The position numbers and the translations under genes were made by a program. From the NCBI RefSeq assembly GCF_038404985.1, contig NZ_JBBKBA010000003.1, positions 248,001-312,000 of the forward strand: 64,000 nucleotides of DNA. Direction: 5' to 3'. The DNA comes from Ferrovibrio sp. MS7 (GTDB lineage: Bacteria; Pseudomonadota; Alphaproteobacteria; Ferrovibrionales; Ferrovibrionaceae). Below, one piece after another: positions 1 through 7,727 of this stretch. The notes under the pieces are model-generated. The model was not told the origin of the DNA and did not search any database. It saw only the letters and a list, made by a program, of their open reading frames with translations. The first letter of the stretch is position 1, and each line of letters begins with the position of its first letter.

Positions 1-793
1 GATCGTGCGCGAAGCCTACAAGAACCCGGTCGACAGTTTCGCCACCAATGTGATGGGCACGGTGCATGCGCTGGAAGCGGCGCGCGGCTGCTCACGCCTG
101 CGCACCACCATCGTCTTCACCACCGACAAGGTGTATCGCAACCGCGAGACCGGCCAGGCCTACCTGGAAAGCGACGAATTGGGCGGCGACGAGCCCTACT
201 CGGCATCCAAGAGCGCCAGCGAGCTGGTCGCGGAAGCCTATGCCAACCGCTACATGAAGGACGATGCCGGGCTCGCCACGATCCGCGCCGGCAACATCAT
301 CGGCGGTGGCGACTGGGCTGCCGACCGCCTGGTGCCCGATGCCGTGCGCGCTTTCGGCCAGGGCCGCGTGCTGGAAATCCGTCGCCCCGATGCCGTGCGC
401 CCCTGGCAGCATGTGCTGGAAGCGGCGCGCGGCCTGCTGCTGCTCACTGAAGCCTTGAGCAAGCAGCCGAAGGAATTCCACGGCGCCTGGAACCTTGGCC
501 CGGCCCAGGCCAGCGCCGCGCCGGTACGCCGCGTCGTCGAAATCCTGGTGAAAGCCTGGGGCAACAATGCAGCCTGGGCCAATACCGGCGGCGACGGCAT
601 TCCCGAAGCCGGCCTGCTGATGCTCAATTCCGCCAAGGCCGCCGAGCGGCTCAACTGGGCCAATGCCTGGAGCCTGGAAGAAGCCCTGGAACAGAGCATC
701 GCCTGGTACCGCGCCGCCAATGACGGGCAGGACATGGCCGCCTTCACCACCGCCCAGATCGCGGCCTATGCCGACAAGGTGCGTGGCCTATGA
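1..793 (+). CDS. rfbG: CDP-glucose 4,6-dehydratase, C-terminal part (5' end cut by window)
   Basis: The reading frame is open from the first base, so the N-terminal Rossmann part lies upstream of the window. The visible part has the extended-SDR features of CDP-glucose 4,6-dehydratase: FATNVMGT, then FTTDKVY, then the catalytic-type YSASK motif and the RAGNIIGGGDWA stretch. The family converts CDP-D-glucose to CDP-4-keto-6-deoxyglucose in the cytoplasm, the entry step to 3,6-dideoxy and branched sugars of O-antigens. The stop overlaps the next start by four bases (ATGA), so it is the first visible gene of a sugar operon. dTDP-glucose dehydratase is a less likely alternative because the DKVY and RAGN forms fit the CDP enzyme. 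Confidence 0.9.
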   Translation, partial: IVREAYKNPVDSFATNVMGTVHALEAARGCSRLRTTIVFTTDKVYRNRETGQAYLESDELGGDEPYSASKSASELVAEAYANRYMKDDAGLATIRAGNIIGGGDWAADRLVPDAVRAFGQGRVLEIRRPDAVRPWQHVLEAARGLLLLTEALSKQPKEFHGAWNLGPAQASAAPVRRVVEILVKAWGNNAAWANTGGDGIPEAGLLMLNSAKAAERLNWANAWSLEEALEQSIAWYRAANDGQDMAAFTTAQIAAYADKVRGL

Positions 794-1347
794 AGATCGA
801 GAAGCGCAAGCTGCCCGGCGTGCATGAAATCACGCTCAGCCCCCGCGGCGACCATCGCGGCTATTTCATGCGCATGTACGACAAGCAGATTTTCGCCGAG
901 GCCGGCATCGACCGCGCCTGGCTGCAGGAAAACGAGGCCCGCACCGAGAAGCGCCACACCGTGCGCGGCCTGCATTTCCAGCGCCCGCCGGCAGCCGAGA
1001 CCAAGCTGATCCGCGCCACCCAGGGCGTAGTGCTGGATGTGTTCGTGGACCTGCGCGCTGGCTCGCCGACCTATGGGCAATGGGATTGCGTGGAACTCGA
1101 TGCGGCGAAGCACAACATGGTGCTGATCCCGCGCGGCTTCGCCCATGGCTATTGCACGCTCACCGATGATTCCGTGGTCACCTACAAGGTCGACAGCGTC
1201 TACACGCCTACCCTGGAAGGCGGCCTGCGCTGGAACGACCCCCAGGTCGGCATTGCCTGGCCGGTCAGCGAGCCGATCATGTCGGACCGTGATAAGCTGC
1301 AGCCGTTGCTCGCGGAACTGGAACCGATCCAGGAGGCCTGGGCATGA
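790..1347 (+). CDS. rfbC: dTDP-4-dehydrorhamnose 3,5-epimerase family protein (RmlC/RfbC-like)
   Basis: A 185-aa protein of the usual RmlC length. It shows the cupin signature of the family: GVHEITLSPRGDHRGYF at the start, the TVRGLHFQ motif with the catalytic-type His, VFVDLRAGSPTYGQW, and IPRGFAHGY. The family epimerises C3 and C5 of a 4-keto-6-deoxyhexose nucleotide. Its neighbour makes a CDP-4-keto-6-deoxy sugar, so the substrate here may be a CDP sugar rather than dTDP. The start overlaps the upstream stop (ATGA) and the gene itself overlaps the next one, indicating translational coupling. Confidence 0.88.
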   Translation: MKIEKRKLPGVHEITLSPRGDHRGYFMRMYDKQIFAEAGIDRAWLQENEARTEKRHTVRGLHFQRPPAAETKLIRATQGVVLDVFVDLRAGSPTYGQWDCVELDAAKHNMVLIPRGFAHGYCTLTDDSVVTYKVDSVYTPTLEGGLRWNDPQVGIAWPVSEPIMSDRDKLQPLLAELEPIQEAWA

Positions 1348-1844
1348 GCGAAGCATTGCAGATCGACCCGACGGCGCAGATCAGCCCGGATGCGCGCATC
1401 ATCCCCTCTTCGCGCGGCAGCCGCATCGTCATTGGTGCCCATACCCATATCTATGATTTCGTCGTTATCCGCCCGGTCGGCGGCAGTGGTGATGTAATCA
1501 TCGGCGAGCATTGCTACATCAACCCGCATAGCTGCCTGTATTCCGGCAACGGGATTACCTTCGGCAATTACGTGCTGGTGGCGCCGGGCTGCATGATCGT
1601 GCCGACCAACCATGCCTATGGCCGCCGCGACATCCCGATCCGGCACCAGGGTTTCCTGCCGTCCAAGGGCGGCGTGGTGATCGAGGACGATGTCTGGCTC
1701 GGCGCCAACTGCACCATTCTCGATGGCGCCCATATCGGCAAGGGCGCGGTGATCGCCGCCGGCTCCGTGGTGCAGGGCAAGGTGGAGCCCTATGCCGTGA
1801 TGGCCGGTGCGCCGGCACGCTTCATCCGCTGGCGCGACGAGTAA
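1344..1844 (+). CDS. Hexapeptide-repeat acyltransferase (left-handed beta helix)
   Basis: A 166-aa protein made largely of imperfect hexapeptide turns such as VIIGEHCYINP, GITFGNYVLVAPG, VVIEDDVWLGANC and HIGKGAVIAAGSVV. It ends in the AVMAGAPARFIRW tail typical of the maa/WbbJ group of sugar and chloramphenicol-type O-acetyltransferases. The family transfers acetyl or other acyl groups from acyl-CoA to hydroxyl or amino groups of sugars. It starts inside the ATGA overlap with the epimerase gene. By context it probably decorates the same deoxy sugar; the exact acceptor cannot be read from sequence. Confidence 0.85.
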   Translation: MSEALQIDPTAQISPDARIIPSSRGSRIVIGAHTHIYDFVVIRPVGGSGDVIIGEHCYINPHSCLYSGNGITFGNYVLVAPGCMIVPTNHAYGRRDIPIRHQGFLPSKGGVVIEDDVWLGANCTILDGAHIGKGAVIAAGSVVQGKVEPYAVMAGAPARFIRWRDE

Positions 1845-1849
1845 CCGCC

Positions 1850-2719
1850 ATGACAGTGCAGATCCTCGGCGCTTACGGCCTGATCGGCAGCGCCATGCTG
1901 AAAAAGCTGCCCTGGGCCACCTGCCCGACCCGCGCCGATCTCGACCTGAATGATGCCGCCAGCATCGCCGCCGCTGACCTCAAGGGCGACATCCTGGTGC
2001 ATGCCGCCGGCGTGACGGATGAGGAATTCGCCGCCGATCCGGCCTCCGCCTGGATCCGTGCCACCCGCCTCACTCAAGGCTTGCTGGAGGCCGCCGCCAA
2101 AGCCGGCATCAAGCGGCTGGTCTATGTCTCCACCGCCCACGTCTATGGCCCGCTGGAAGGCGACATTACCGAGGTACGGCCGGTGAACCCGCTCGGCGAT
2201 TACGCCCTGGCGCATTTCGCTTCCGAGCAGCTCTGCCGCCGCGCCGCCCTGCAGCGCGGCTTGGACGTGCTGATCCTGCGGCCCTGCGCCGTCTATGGCC
2301 TGCTGCCGGACCTCGCCCGCTTCAAGCGCTGGTCGCTGATCCCCTTCTCCTTCCCGCGCGAGTTGCTGCAAACCGGCAAGATCGTGCTGAAAAGCGATGG
2401 CGAGCAACGGCGCAATTTCGTTTCCGCCGACGCCATCGCCGCCGAGGCCGCGGCCTTCCTGGCCAGCCCCCTGGAGCCCGGCCGCTGCCGGGTGCAGAAT
2501 GCCATCGGGCCAGATGACATGACGGTTTTCGCTTTCGCCGCGCGCTGCATCGCCCTGCTCCGTCCAGGCCAAGGCCGGGTGGAGCGCCCCAGTCCTGTAC
2601 TGGGCCCTACCAAAGGCCCGAAACCAGCCCCTCTGGCCTATCGGTCCCGCTATACAAGCGCGGAACCGCACTCTACGCTGGACGCGACGATTCGCGCTCT
2701 GGCTGCGCAGATTCAATAG
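1850..2719 (+). CDS. NAD-dependent epimerase/dehydratase family protein (extended SDR)
   Basis: A 289-aa SDR-like protein. The N-terminus (QILGAYGLIGSAM) is a Rossmann GxxGxxG variant. VYVSTAHVYGP follows at mid-protein, and a YALAHFASEQ stretch sits where the usual YxxxK active site is expected, with H in place of the usual S/T-x-K pattern, so catalysis may be altered. RPCAVYG matches the RPxxVYG substrate-binding strand. It probably reduces or epimerises a nucleotide-linked 4-keto sugar made by the two upstream enzymes. It begins five bases after the acyltransferase stop and is followed 19 bases later by the methyltransferase-like gene. Confidence 0.78.
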   Translation: MTVQILGAYGLIGSAMLKKLPWATCPTRADLDLNDAASIAAADLKGDILVHAAGVTDEEFAADPASAWIRATRLTQGLLEAAAKAGIKRLVYVSTAHVYGPLEGDITEVRPVNPLGDYALAHFASEQLCRRAALQRGLDVLILRPCAVYGLLPDLARFKRWSLIPFSFPRELLQTGKIVLKSDGEQRRNFVSADAIAAEAAAFLASPLEPGRCRVQNAIGPDDMTVFAFAARCIALLRPGQGRVERPSPVLGPTKGPKPAPLAYRSRYTSAEPHSTLDATIRALAAQIQ

Positions 2720-2738
2720 TCAACGACGAGGACGACAC

Positions 2739-3599
2739 ATGCCATTGCCCGCGCCGGGCCCCGCCCTCGACAAGGACATCGCGCAGAAATACATGCGCCA
2801 CCTTGTCACCAACAACGCAGTCGACGATGCCGAGCAGCGCAAGGCGTTCTGCGAGGCCAACAACGTCCATCCCAAGCTGCTCTATTCCAACCCGCATATC
2901 CACGCCATCAACAAGCTGTATGGCGACCACTCGAATTTCGAGCGGCTGCTGGATATGACGCTGAAGGATTACCTCTACTACCACTACTACTATATCCATC
3001 AGGGCTATCGCTACGGCGCCTCCGATCTGCAGCAGCGCTGGCTCGGCCATGACCTGATCAAGACGCCGATGGATTGCTGGATCTATCAAGAGCTGATCTG
3101 GGAGACCAAGCCGGACATCGTGCTGGAATTCGGCGTCATGTTCGGCGGCGCCAGCCATTTCTACGCCTCGATCCTCGATCTCGTCGGCCATGGCGAAGTG
3201 ATCGGCGTCGATATCACGCTCTCGAAGGTGAAGGAGATCCGCAACAAGCGCATCTCCTATATCGAAGGCTCCTCCACCGCCGAAAAGACGCGCGAGGAAA
3301 TCTTCCGCCGCTGCCACGGCAAGAAGGTGCTGATCATCGCCGATTCCGACCACGAGAAGACCCACGTGCTGAACGAGGCGCTGCTCTATCACCCGCTGGT
3401 GCCGGTGGGCGGCTACTATGTGTTCGAGGACTCGCTCAACGACGTGATGGGCTACCACCCGGTGCCGAATGAAGGCCCCAAGGCGGCGGCGCATGCCTTC
3501 CTGGCGCAGAACAAGTCCTTCGAGGCCGACATGCGCTTTGCCGAGCGCTACATCATGACCCTCAATCCCTACGGCTTCCTGCGGAGGGTCAAGCCATGA
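2739..3599 (+). CDS. CmcI/rhamnosyl O-methyltransferase-type SAM-dependent methyltransferase
   Basis: A 286-aa protein related to cephalosporin hydroxylase CmcI and rhamnosyl O-methyltransferases. The SAM-binding fold is seen as DIVLEFGVMFGGASHFYAS followed by GEVIGVDITL, then KVLIIADSDHEK and YYVFEDS. The family is often annotated as a hydroxylase, but known members behave as methyltransferases on sugar or antibiotic hydroxyls. Here it most likely O-methylates the deoxy sugar made by the operon. A GAGGACGAC stretch before the ATG gives a plausible ribosome site. The stop overlaps the next gene by four bases. Confidence 0.8.
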   Translation: MPLPAPGPALDKDIAQKYMRHLVTNNAVDDAEQRKAFCEANNVHPKLLYSNPHIHAINKLYGDHSNFERLLDMTLKDYLYYHYYYIHQGYRYGASDLQQRWLGHDLIKTPMDCWIYQELIWETKPDIVLEFGVMFGGASHFYASILDLVGHGEVIGVDITLSKVKEIRNKRISYIEGSSTAEKTREEIFRRCHGKKVLIIADSDHEKTHVLNEALLYHPLVPVGGYYVFEDSLNDVMGYHPVPNEGPKAAAHAFLAQNKSFEADMRFAERYIMTLNPYGFLRRVKP

Positions 3600-4087
3600 G
3601 CATCGCGATTTCCGCTGCGCCGCATATCGACACCTCGGCGCTGGTCAAGAAGCTGGCCGCCGAGAGCAAGCTCAGCCCGGTTGCCGACCCGACGCCGCTG
3701 CTGGTGCGTTCCTACGGCTTCCAGACGCTGTACGACATGCCGCTGCCGCTGCAGACCACGATCCGCAAGCGCCTGATCGCCGAGCATAAGAACGCCCTCA
3801 CCGGCACGCCGAAGCTGTTCGAGCATGGCGTGTTCCCGTGGCTGGCCGACTGGATGCGCTGGCATTGGGGCACTACCCCGGCCGAGGCCTGGGAAGACGT
3901 CATCGCGCTGGGCGCCGCCTGCGCGCAAGGCTATGGCCGCATCATCCATGTCTCGGATGGCCCTACCAAGGGCTATGACGGCTATGCCTGGCTGGACAAG
4001 CGCAACAGCCGCCAGATCGACATCCTGCTGCATCAGCTCTACGCGCAGCTTGGTGTCACCGCCAAGGTCGAGACCATCACCCTGTGA
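3596..4087 (+). CDS. Unrecognised 163-aa protein of the sugar operon
   Basis: I do not recognise this family. The protein is soluble, without signal peptide or membrane segment. It has an aromatic stretch around WLADWMRWHWG near residue 85 and a conserved-looking HVSDGPTKGYDGYAW segment near residue 120. It starts in an ATGA overlap with the methyltransferase gene, and its TGA overlaps the GTG start of the Ldh-type gene, so it is translated as part of the same transcript. It could be a small accessory enzyme or a carbohydrate-related factor; nothing visible decides this. Confidence 0.7.
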   Translation: MSIAISAAPHIDTSALVKKLAAESKLSPVADPTPLLVRSYGFQTLYDMPLPLQTTIRKRLIAEHKNALTGTPKLFEHGVFPWLADWMRWHWGTTPAEAWEDVIALGAACAQGYGRIIHVSDGPTKGYDGYAWLDKRNSRQIDILLHQLYAQLGVTAKVETITL

Positions 4088-5208
4088 GTGGTACGCCTTT
4101 AGATCGCGAGCATGACCGGCGCGGCCACGCGCCGGATTCCGCGCCGCGTTTCGCCGATGCCACCCTGCTCGGTTTCGCTCAAACCCTGCTGCTGAAAGCC
4201 GGGATGGAAGCCGACAAGGCTACCTGCGTCGCCGAATTGCTGCTCGATGGCGACCGCATGGGCCATTCCACCCATGGCCTGCAACTGCTCGGCGGCTATC
4301 TCGGCGAAATCGAGAAAGGCAATATGAAGACCAGCGGCCAGCCGATTGTGCTGGCCGACCGCCCGGCGGCGCTGACCTGGAATGGCGACTATCTGCCCGG
4401 CCTGTGGCTGCTGCGCGAGGCGATCCGCGAAGGCGTCAAGCGTGCCCGGGTGCATGGCACCTGTACCATCGTGATCCGCCGCTCGCATCATATCGGCTGC
4501 CTCGCGGTCTATCCGCCGCTTGCCGCCGCCGAAGGCATGATGCTGCTGCTGGCCTCCTCCGACCCGTTCGGCAATTCGGTGGCGCCGCATGGCGCGCTGG
4601 CCGGCCGCTTCACGCCCAATCCGATTGCCGCCGGCTGGCCCACCGACGGGCTGCCGGTGGTGATGGATATCAGCGCCTCCACGACGTCGAACGGCATGAC
4701 CTCGCGGCTGCATCGCCTGAACCAGGCGGATGGCGGCGAGCGCCGCCTCGGTGGGCAATGGCTGGTCGACAACCAGGGCAATGCCACCGACGATCCGGCC
4801 GCTTTCTTCACAAAGCCGCCCGGCGCCATCCTGCCGCTCGGCGGCATGGATCTGGGCCACAAGGGCTATGCGCTCGGCCTGATGGTCGAGGCGCTGACCA
4901 GCGGTCTCGGCGGCTATGGCCATGCCGACAAACCGGCGCATTGGGGCGCCAACGTGTTCCTGCAGATCATCGACCCGGAAGCCTTCGGTGGCCGAGAAGC
5001 TTTCCTGCGCGAAACCAGCTTCATCGCCGAGGCCTGCCGCACCGCGCCGGTGAAGCCGGGCAATCCGCCGGTGCGCCTGCCCGGCGAGCGCGGCCTGAAG
5101 CTGAAGGCCGAGCAGATGCAGGCTGGCATCCGCCTGCATCCGGAAATCCTGCCGAGCCTGGTGCCGTGGGCCGAAAAATTCGGCGTCGCCCTGCCGGCTG
5201 CGCTCTAG
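4084..5208 (+). CDS. Ldh family (malate/L-sulfolactate-type) NAD(P)-dependent oxidoreductase
   Basis: A 374-aa protein of the Ldh2/MDH2 fold, distinct from classical lactate and malate dehydrogenases. The signature includes DGDRMGHSTHG near the N-terminus, IVIRRSHHIGCL with the catalytic-type His, FTPNPIAAGWP, and LGGMDLGHKGYALGLMVE. The family reduces 2-keto acids or oxidises 2-hydroxy acids with NAD(P). GTG at 4084 overlaps the preceding stop and is the operon-consistent start. Its role beside sugar genes is unclear. The stop codon shares CTAG with the stop of the convergent gene on the other strand. Confidence 0.85.
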   Translation: MSGTPLDREHDRRGHAPDSAPRFADATLLGFAQTLLLKAGMEADKATCVAELLLDGDRMGHSTHGLQLLGGYLGEIEKGNMKTSGQPIVLADRPAALTWNGDYLPGLWLLREAIREGVKRARVHGTCTIVIRRSHHIGCLAVYPPLAAAEGMMLLLASSDPFGNSVAPHGALAGRFTPNPIAAGWPTDGLPVVMDISASTTSNGMTSRLHRLNQADGGERRLGGQWLVDNQGNATDDPAAFFTKPPGAILPLGGMDLGHKGYALGLMVEALTSGLGGYGHADKPAHWGANVFLQIIDPEAFGGREAFLRETSFIAEACRTAPVKPGNPPVRLPGERGLKLKAEQMQAGIRLHPEILPSLVPWAEKFGVALPAAL

Positions 5209-6152
5209 GCCGCCTGCTTCAGCGGATCATTGAACGGTCGCAGCAGCATGGCGCTCAATGCCCGCAGCTTCGCCCGTAAAGTCGGGTGATGCCCCCAGCG
5301 GCTGGCAATGGTCTGGCGATGCGTCTCCCAGCCCTCCGGCACGATCACCTGTGTACCGGCGCCGATCTCGAAATCAAAGCCGGACGGTGTCTCGCCGTAG
5401 AAGGAGCAGGTGCTATCCGGCTCAGGATGCTGGCCGATTTCCAACATGATCGGCACACCGGCCTGGCGCGCGCGATCATAGGCAACACCGACATCCGCCA
5501 GCCGCCGCGCCTCCAGCATGAAATGATTGAGCCGCTTGCGGCTGGGTACCGACATCACCGCCAGGGAATGATGCCGGCTGTTGGCATGCAGGAAGCTGCC
5601 CTGCACCGGAATCGGCCCGACCTTGGTGCGCAAGCGTTCGGTAACGCCCATGCCGAGCGCCGCCGCGTAGAATACCTCAAGCCGGGCCGGATCATGGCTG
5701 GCCAGCACCGCATGGCCGATACCAAGCATGCCGGCATTGAAGCCCCCGGGCATGGCCGCAGAGGCAAAGGGCGTGCTTGCCTCTGGCAACCCTTCCACCA
5801 CTTCGTTCAGTGTGCCATCGGGATCACGGAACGTGATCATCCGCACAACGTTCCGTTTCGCAGCCAGCACGGGCTGTTCCTCTATCGCCACCTGCATCCC
5901 CTGCAGCCGCTCCAGCACGGCCTCGAATGCGGCCGGCGTCGCGGCGGACCAGCCAAGCGCGGCAAGATCATCGCGCCCTCCCTGGCGTAGCAGCAGCCGG
6001 TAGGCGGCATCGTCGCAGCGGAAAGCCAGCATCTCGCCACCACAGCCCGCTTCTGCCGGCATCAATCCCAAAATCGTGGTGGAGAAACGCGACCAGCGGT
6101 CAGGATTGCTGACCTCGAACACCAGATAGCCTAAGCTCAGACCCGTCATCAT
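5205..6152 (-). CDS. VOC superfamily extradiol-dioxygenase-like protein
   Basis: A 315-aa two-module glyoxalase-fold protein with the length and order of type I extradiol dioxygenases (BphC-like). The N-terminal module begins LGYLVFEVSNPDRWSRF. The C-terminal module carries candidate iron ligands: His in GIGHAVLAS, His in SRHHSLAV, and Glu in SGFDFEIG. The family cleaves catechol-type rings. The ATG at 6152 is chosen because GAAGG lies about eight bases upstream; ATGs at 6158 and 6149 are alternatives. It faces a TetR gene across two palindromes, so repression by that regulator is likely. Substrate unknown. Confidence 0.8.
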   Translation of the reverse strand: MMTGLSLGYLVFEVSNPDRWSRFSTTILGLMPAEAGCGGEMLAFRCDDAAYRLLLRQGGRDDLAALGWSAATPAAFEAVLERLQGMQVAIEEQPVLAAKRNVVRMITFRDPDGTLNEVVEGLPEASTPFASAAMPGGFNAGMLGIGHAVLASHDPARLEVFYAAALGMGVTERLRTKVGPIPVQGSFLHANSRHHSLAVMSVPSRKRLNHFMLEARRLADVGVAYDRARQAGVPIMLEIGQHPEPDSTCSFYGETPSGFDFEIGAGTQVIVPEGWETHRQTIASRWGHHPTLRAKLRALSAMLLRPFNDPLKQAA

Positions 6153-6176
6153 CGTCATGCCTTCGTTGCATATAAT

Positions 6177-6208
6177 TGAGGTTAATCTCATTTATGAGAC
6201 TTGTCTCA
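6177..6208. promoter_or_regulatory. Two tandem TGAG...CTCA palindromes, probable TetR operator
   Basis: TGAGGTTAATCTCA (6177-6190) and TGAGACTTGTCTCA (6195-6208) are two 14-bp dyads with identical TGAG/CTCA ends. Their centres are 18 bp apart, so they are spaced on nearly the same helix face. They lie between divergent starts: the VOC gene at 6152 and the TetR gene at 6194. The second dyad overlaps the TetR start codon. This is what an autoregulatory operator controlling both genes would look like; binding is inferred. Confidence 0.65.
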
Positions 6209-6832
6209 ACTAATAGCGAAAAACCTGGCAAGCGGCAACGGACTCGTGCACAGCTTGTCCAGGCCGCGAGAATCGTCTTTTCGGTCAAGGGCTTACAGGG
6301 TGCCTCGATTCAGGAAATCGCCGCAGAAGCCGGTCTCGCCAATGGCACTTTCTACAATTATTTCCAGACCAAAGAGGAAATCGCCCAGGCCGTCGCGGTC
6401 GAATCAGCGGTGGCGCTGAGCCAGCGCATCGCCCAGGCCCATGCTGGTGTCGAAGATGGCGCCGAGCGCGTTGCCATTGGCGCCAGGCATTATATGCGGC
6501 TCGCCGTGCATGAACCTGTGCTGGCCGGCCTGATCGTACATCTGGCCGCCGAAACGTCCGACTTCGCCGCCAACGTGCGCGGTTATGTGCAGGCAGATTT
6601 CCAGCTTGGCCAGCGCCAGGGGCGCTTTGCGCAAATCCCGGCACCGCTGGCGCTGGACTTCATCTTTACCACCGTGCTGATGGGCATGCGCCGGCTGTTG
6701 CAACAGCAGACCCGCAACAGCCTGGCTTATGCCTCCAGCGTCGTCACCCTGGTACTCAGTGGCCTTGGCATGCCGCAGGCGGAAGCGGCAAAGATCGCCC
6801 GGCGCCCCCTGCCGCCCCTGCCCGAGAACTGA
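6194..6832 (+). CDS. TetR/AcrR family transcriptional regulator
   Basis: A 212-aa one-domain repressor type. The N-terminal helix-turn-helix is clear: RTRAQLVQAARIVF, then GASIQEIAAEAGLANGTFYN, then the YFQTKEEI recognition/loop region. The C-terminal half is a helical ligand-binding part with no recognisable signature. ATG at 6194 is the first normal start; a TTG at 6176 would add six residues. GAGG sits 12 bases upstream, a long spacing. The gene is divergent from the VOC protein gene and the tandem palindromes cover its start, so it probably represses itself and its neighbour. Confidence 0.88.
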   Translation: MRLVSTNSEKPGKRQRTRAQLVQAARIVFSVKGLQGASIQEIAAEAGLANGTFYNYFQTKEEIAQAVAVESAVALSQRIAQAHAGVEDGAERVAIGARHYMRLAVHEPVLAGLIVHLAAETSDFAANVRGYVQADFQLGQRQGRFAQIPAPLALDFIFTTVLMGMRRLLQQQTRNSLAYASSVVTLVLSGLGMPQAEAAKIARRPLPPLPEN

Positions 6833-6857
6833 GGCAACCGGACGCTGAGGACGCGCC

Positions 6858-7727
6858 CTAATAGGCGTTGATCGTCAGGTATTCCTTCACCCGCGCATCG
6901 CGCCAGGCATCGTCGCGGCCCCAGCCGGTGTTGCGCACCACGTCACAGGCGGCCAGCGCGGCCTCCAGGCCGCCCTGGCGTGGCCGCAGGGGTTCCGGGG
7001 TTGCCGCCAGCAACGCCGCCGCCACGTCGGCCGGCGGCTGTGGCCCGCCCTGCAGCCAGGCATCGTTGAGCTTGAAATCGCTGCGGCGGCATTTCTCGAT
7101 CATGTAGTCGCAGGCCGATTGCAGGCGCGGCAACTGCCCCGGCAGCACGGTGATCGCCGGCAGGATCGGCGCCAGGCCGGGCAACACGGTGTTGGCGTAA
7201 ACACTGGCGCCCCAGTAGCTGCCGGCAATCGCCGCGAAATGCTGGAAATCCTCGACCTCGGTCATGCCGGACTCAACCCAGGGCAACACCTCGATTGGCG
7301 GCTTGGCCGGATCGACCGTATCGTTGGCGACATCGATATAAAGACTGCCGACCTGGAAGGCATTCTGGAAATAGCGGCCGCGCAGCACACCCCAGACGCT
7401 GCGCACTTCGCCGCCGCCGCCGAGAAAGCCGCGCAACGCCTGCAGGCTGGGCGGCAATGGCGTCTGCTGCTGCATCAGAGCAGCAAGCTGCCCCAGCACA
7501 TGGCGCGAAATCAGGTCGCAACGGCCCAACGGATACGGCTTGCCATTGGCATGGGGAAAGCGCGGCTGCAATTCAACATCGGCATTGCGGCGCAGTTCCA
7601 GCAGCACCGTCATCAATTCCGGAATCACTGGCGCGATGGCCTGCGCGGTAAGCTGTTCCATTGCCGGCGTCACCGGCGCCGGCTGCTGCGGCAAAAGACT
7701 ATTGCTCATGGCCACACTGTCATTCAT
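6858..7727 (-). CDS. Conserved-looking hypothetical protein coupled to citryl-CoA-lyase-like gene
   Basis: A 289-aa soluble protein that I do not recognise. It has no signal peptide. Notable parts are RCDLISRHVLGQL near residue 70, GGGGEVRSVWGVLRGRYFQ near 105, and an acidic and aromatic patch around VEDFQHFAAIAGSYWG. The start ATG overlaps the stop of the upstream citryl-CoA-lyase-like gene (ATGA), so the two are translated together and may act in the same pathway. It converges on the TetR gene with a 25-base gap that shows no clear terminator. Confidence 0.7.
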   Translation of the reverse strand: MNDSVAMSNSLLPQQPAPVTPAMEQLTAQAIAPVIPELMTVLLELRRNADVELQPRFPHANGKPYPLGRCDLISRHVLGQLAALMQQQTPLPPSLQALRGFLGGGGEVRSVWGVLRGRYFQNAFQVGSLYIDVANDTVDPAKPPIEVLPWVESGMTEVEDFQHFAAIAGSYWGASVYANTVLPGLAPILPAITVLPGQLPRLQSACDYMIEKCRRSDFKLNDAWLQGGPQPPADVAAALLAATPEPLRPRQGGLEAALAACDVVRNTGWGRDDAWRDARVKEYLTINAY

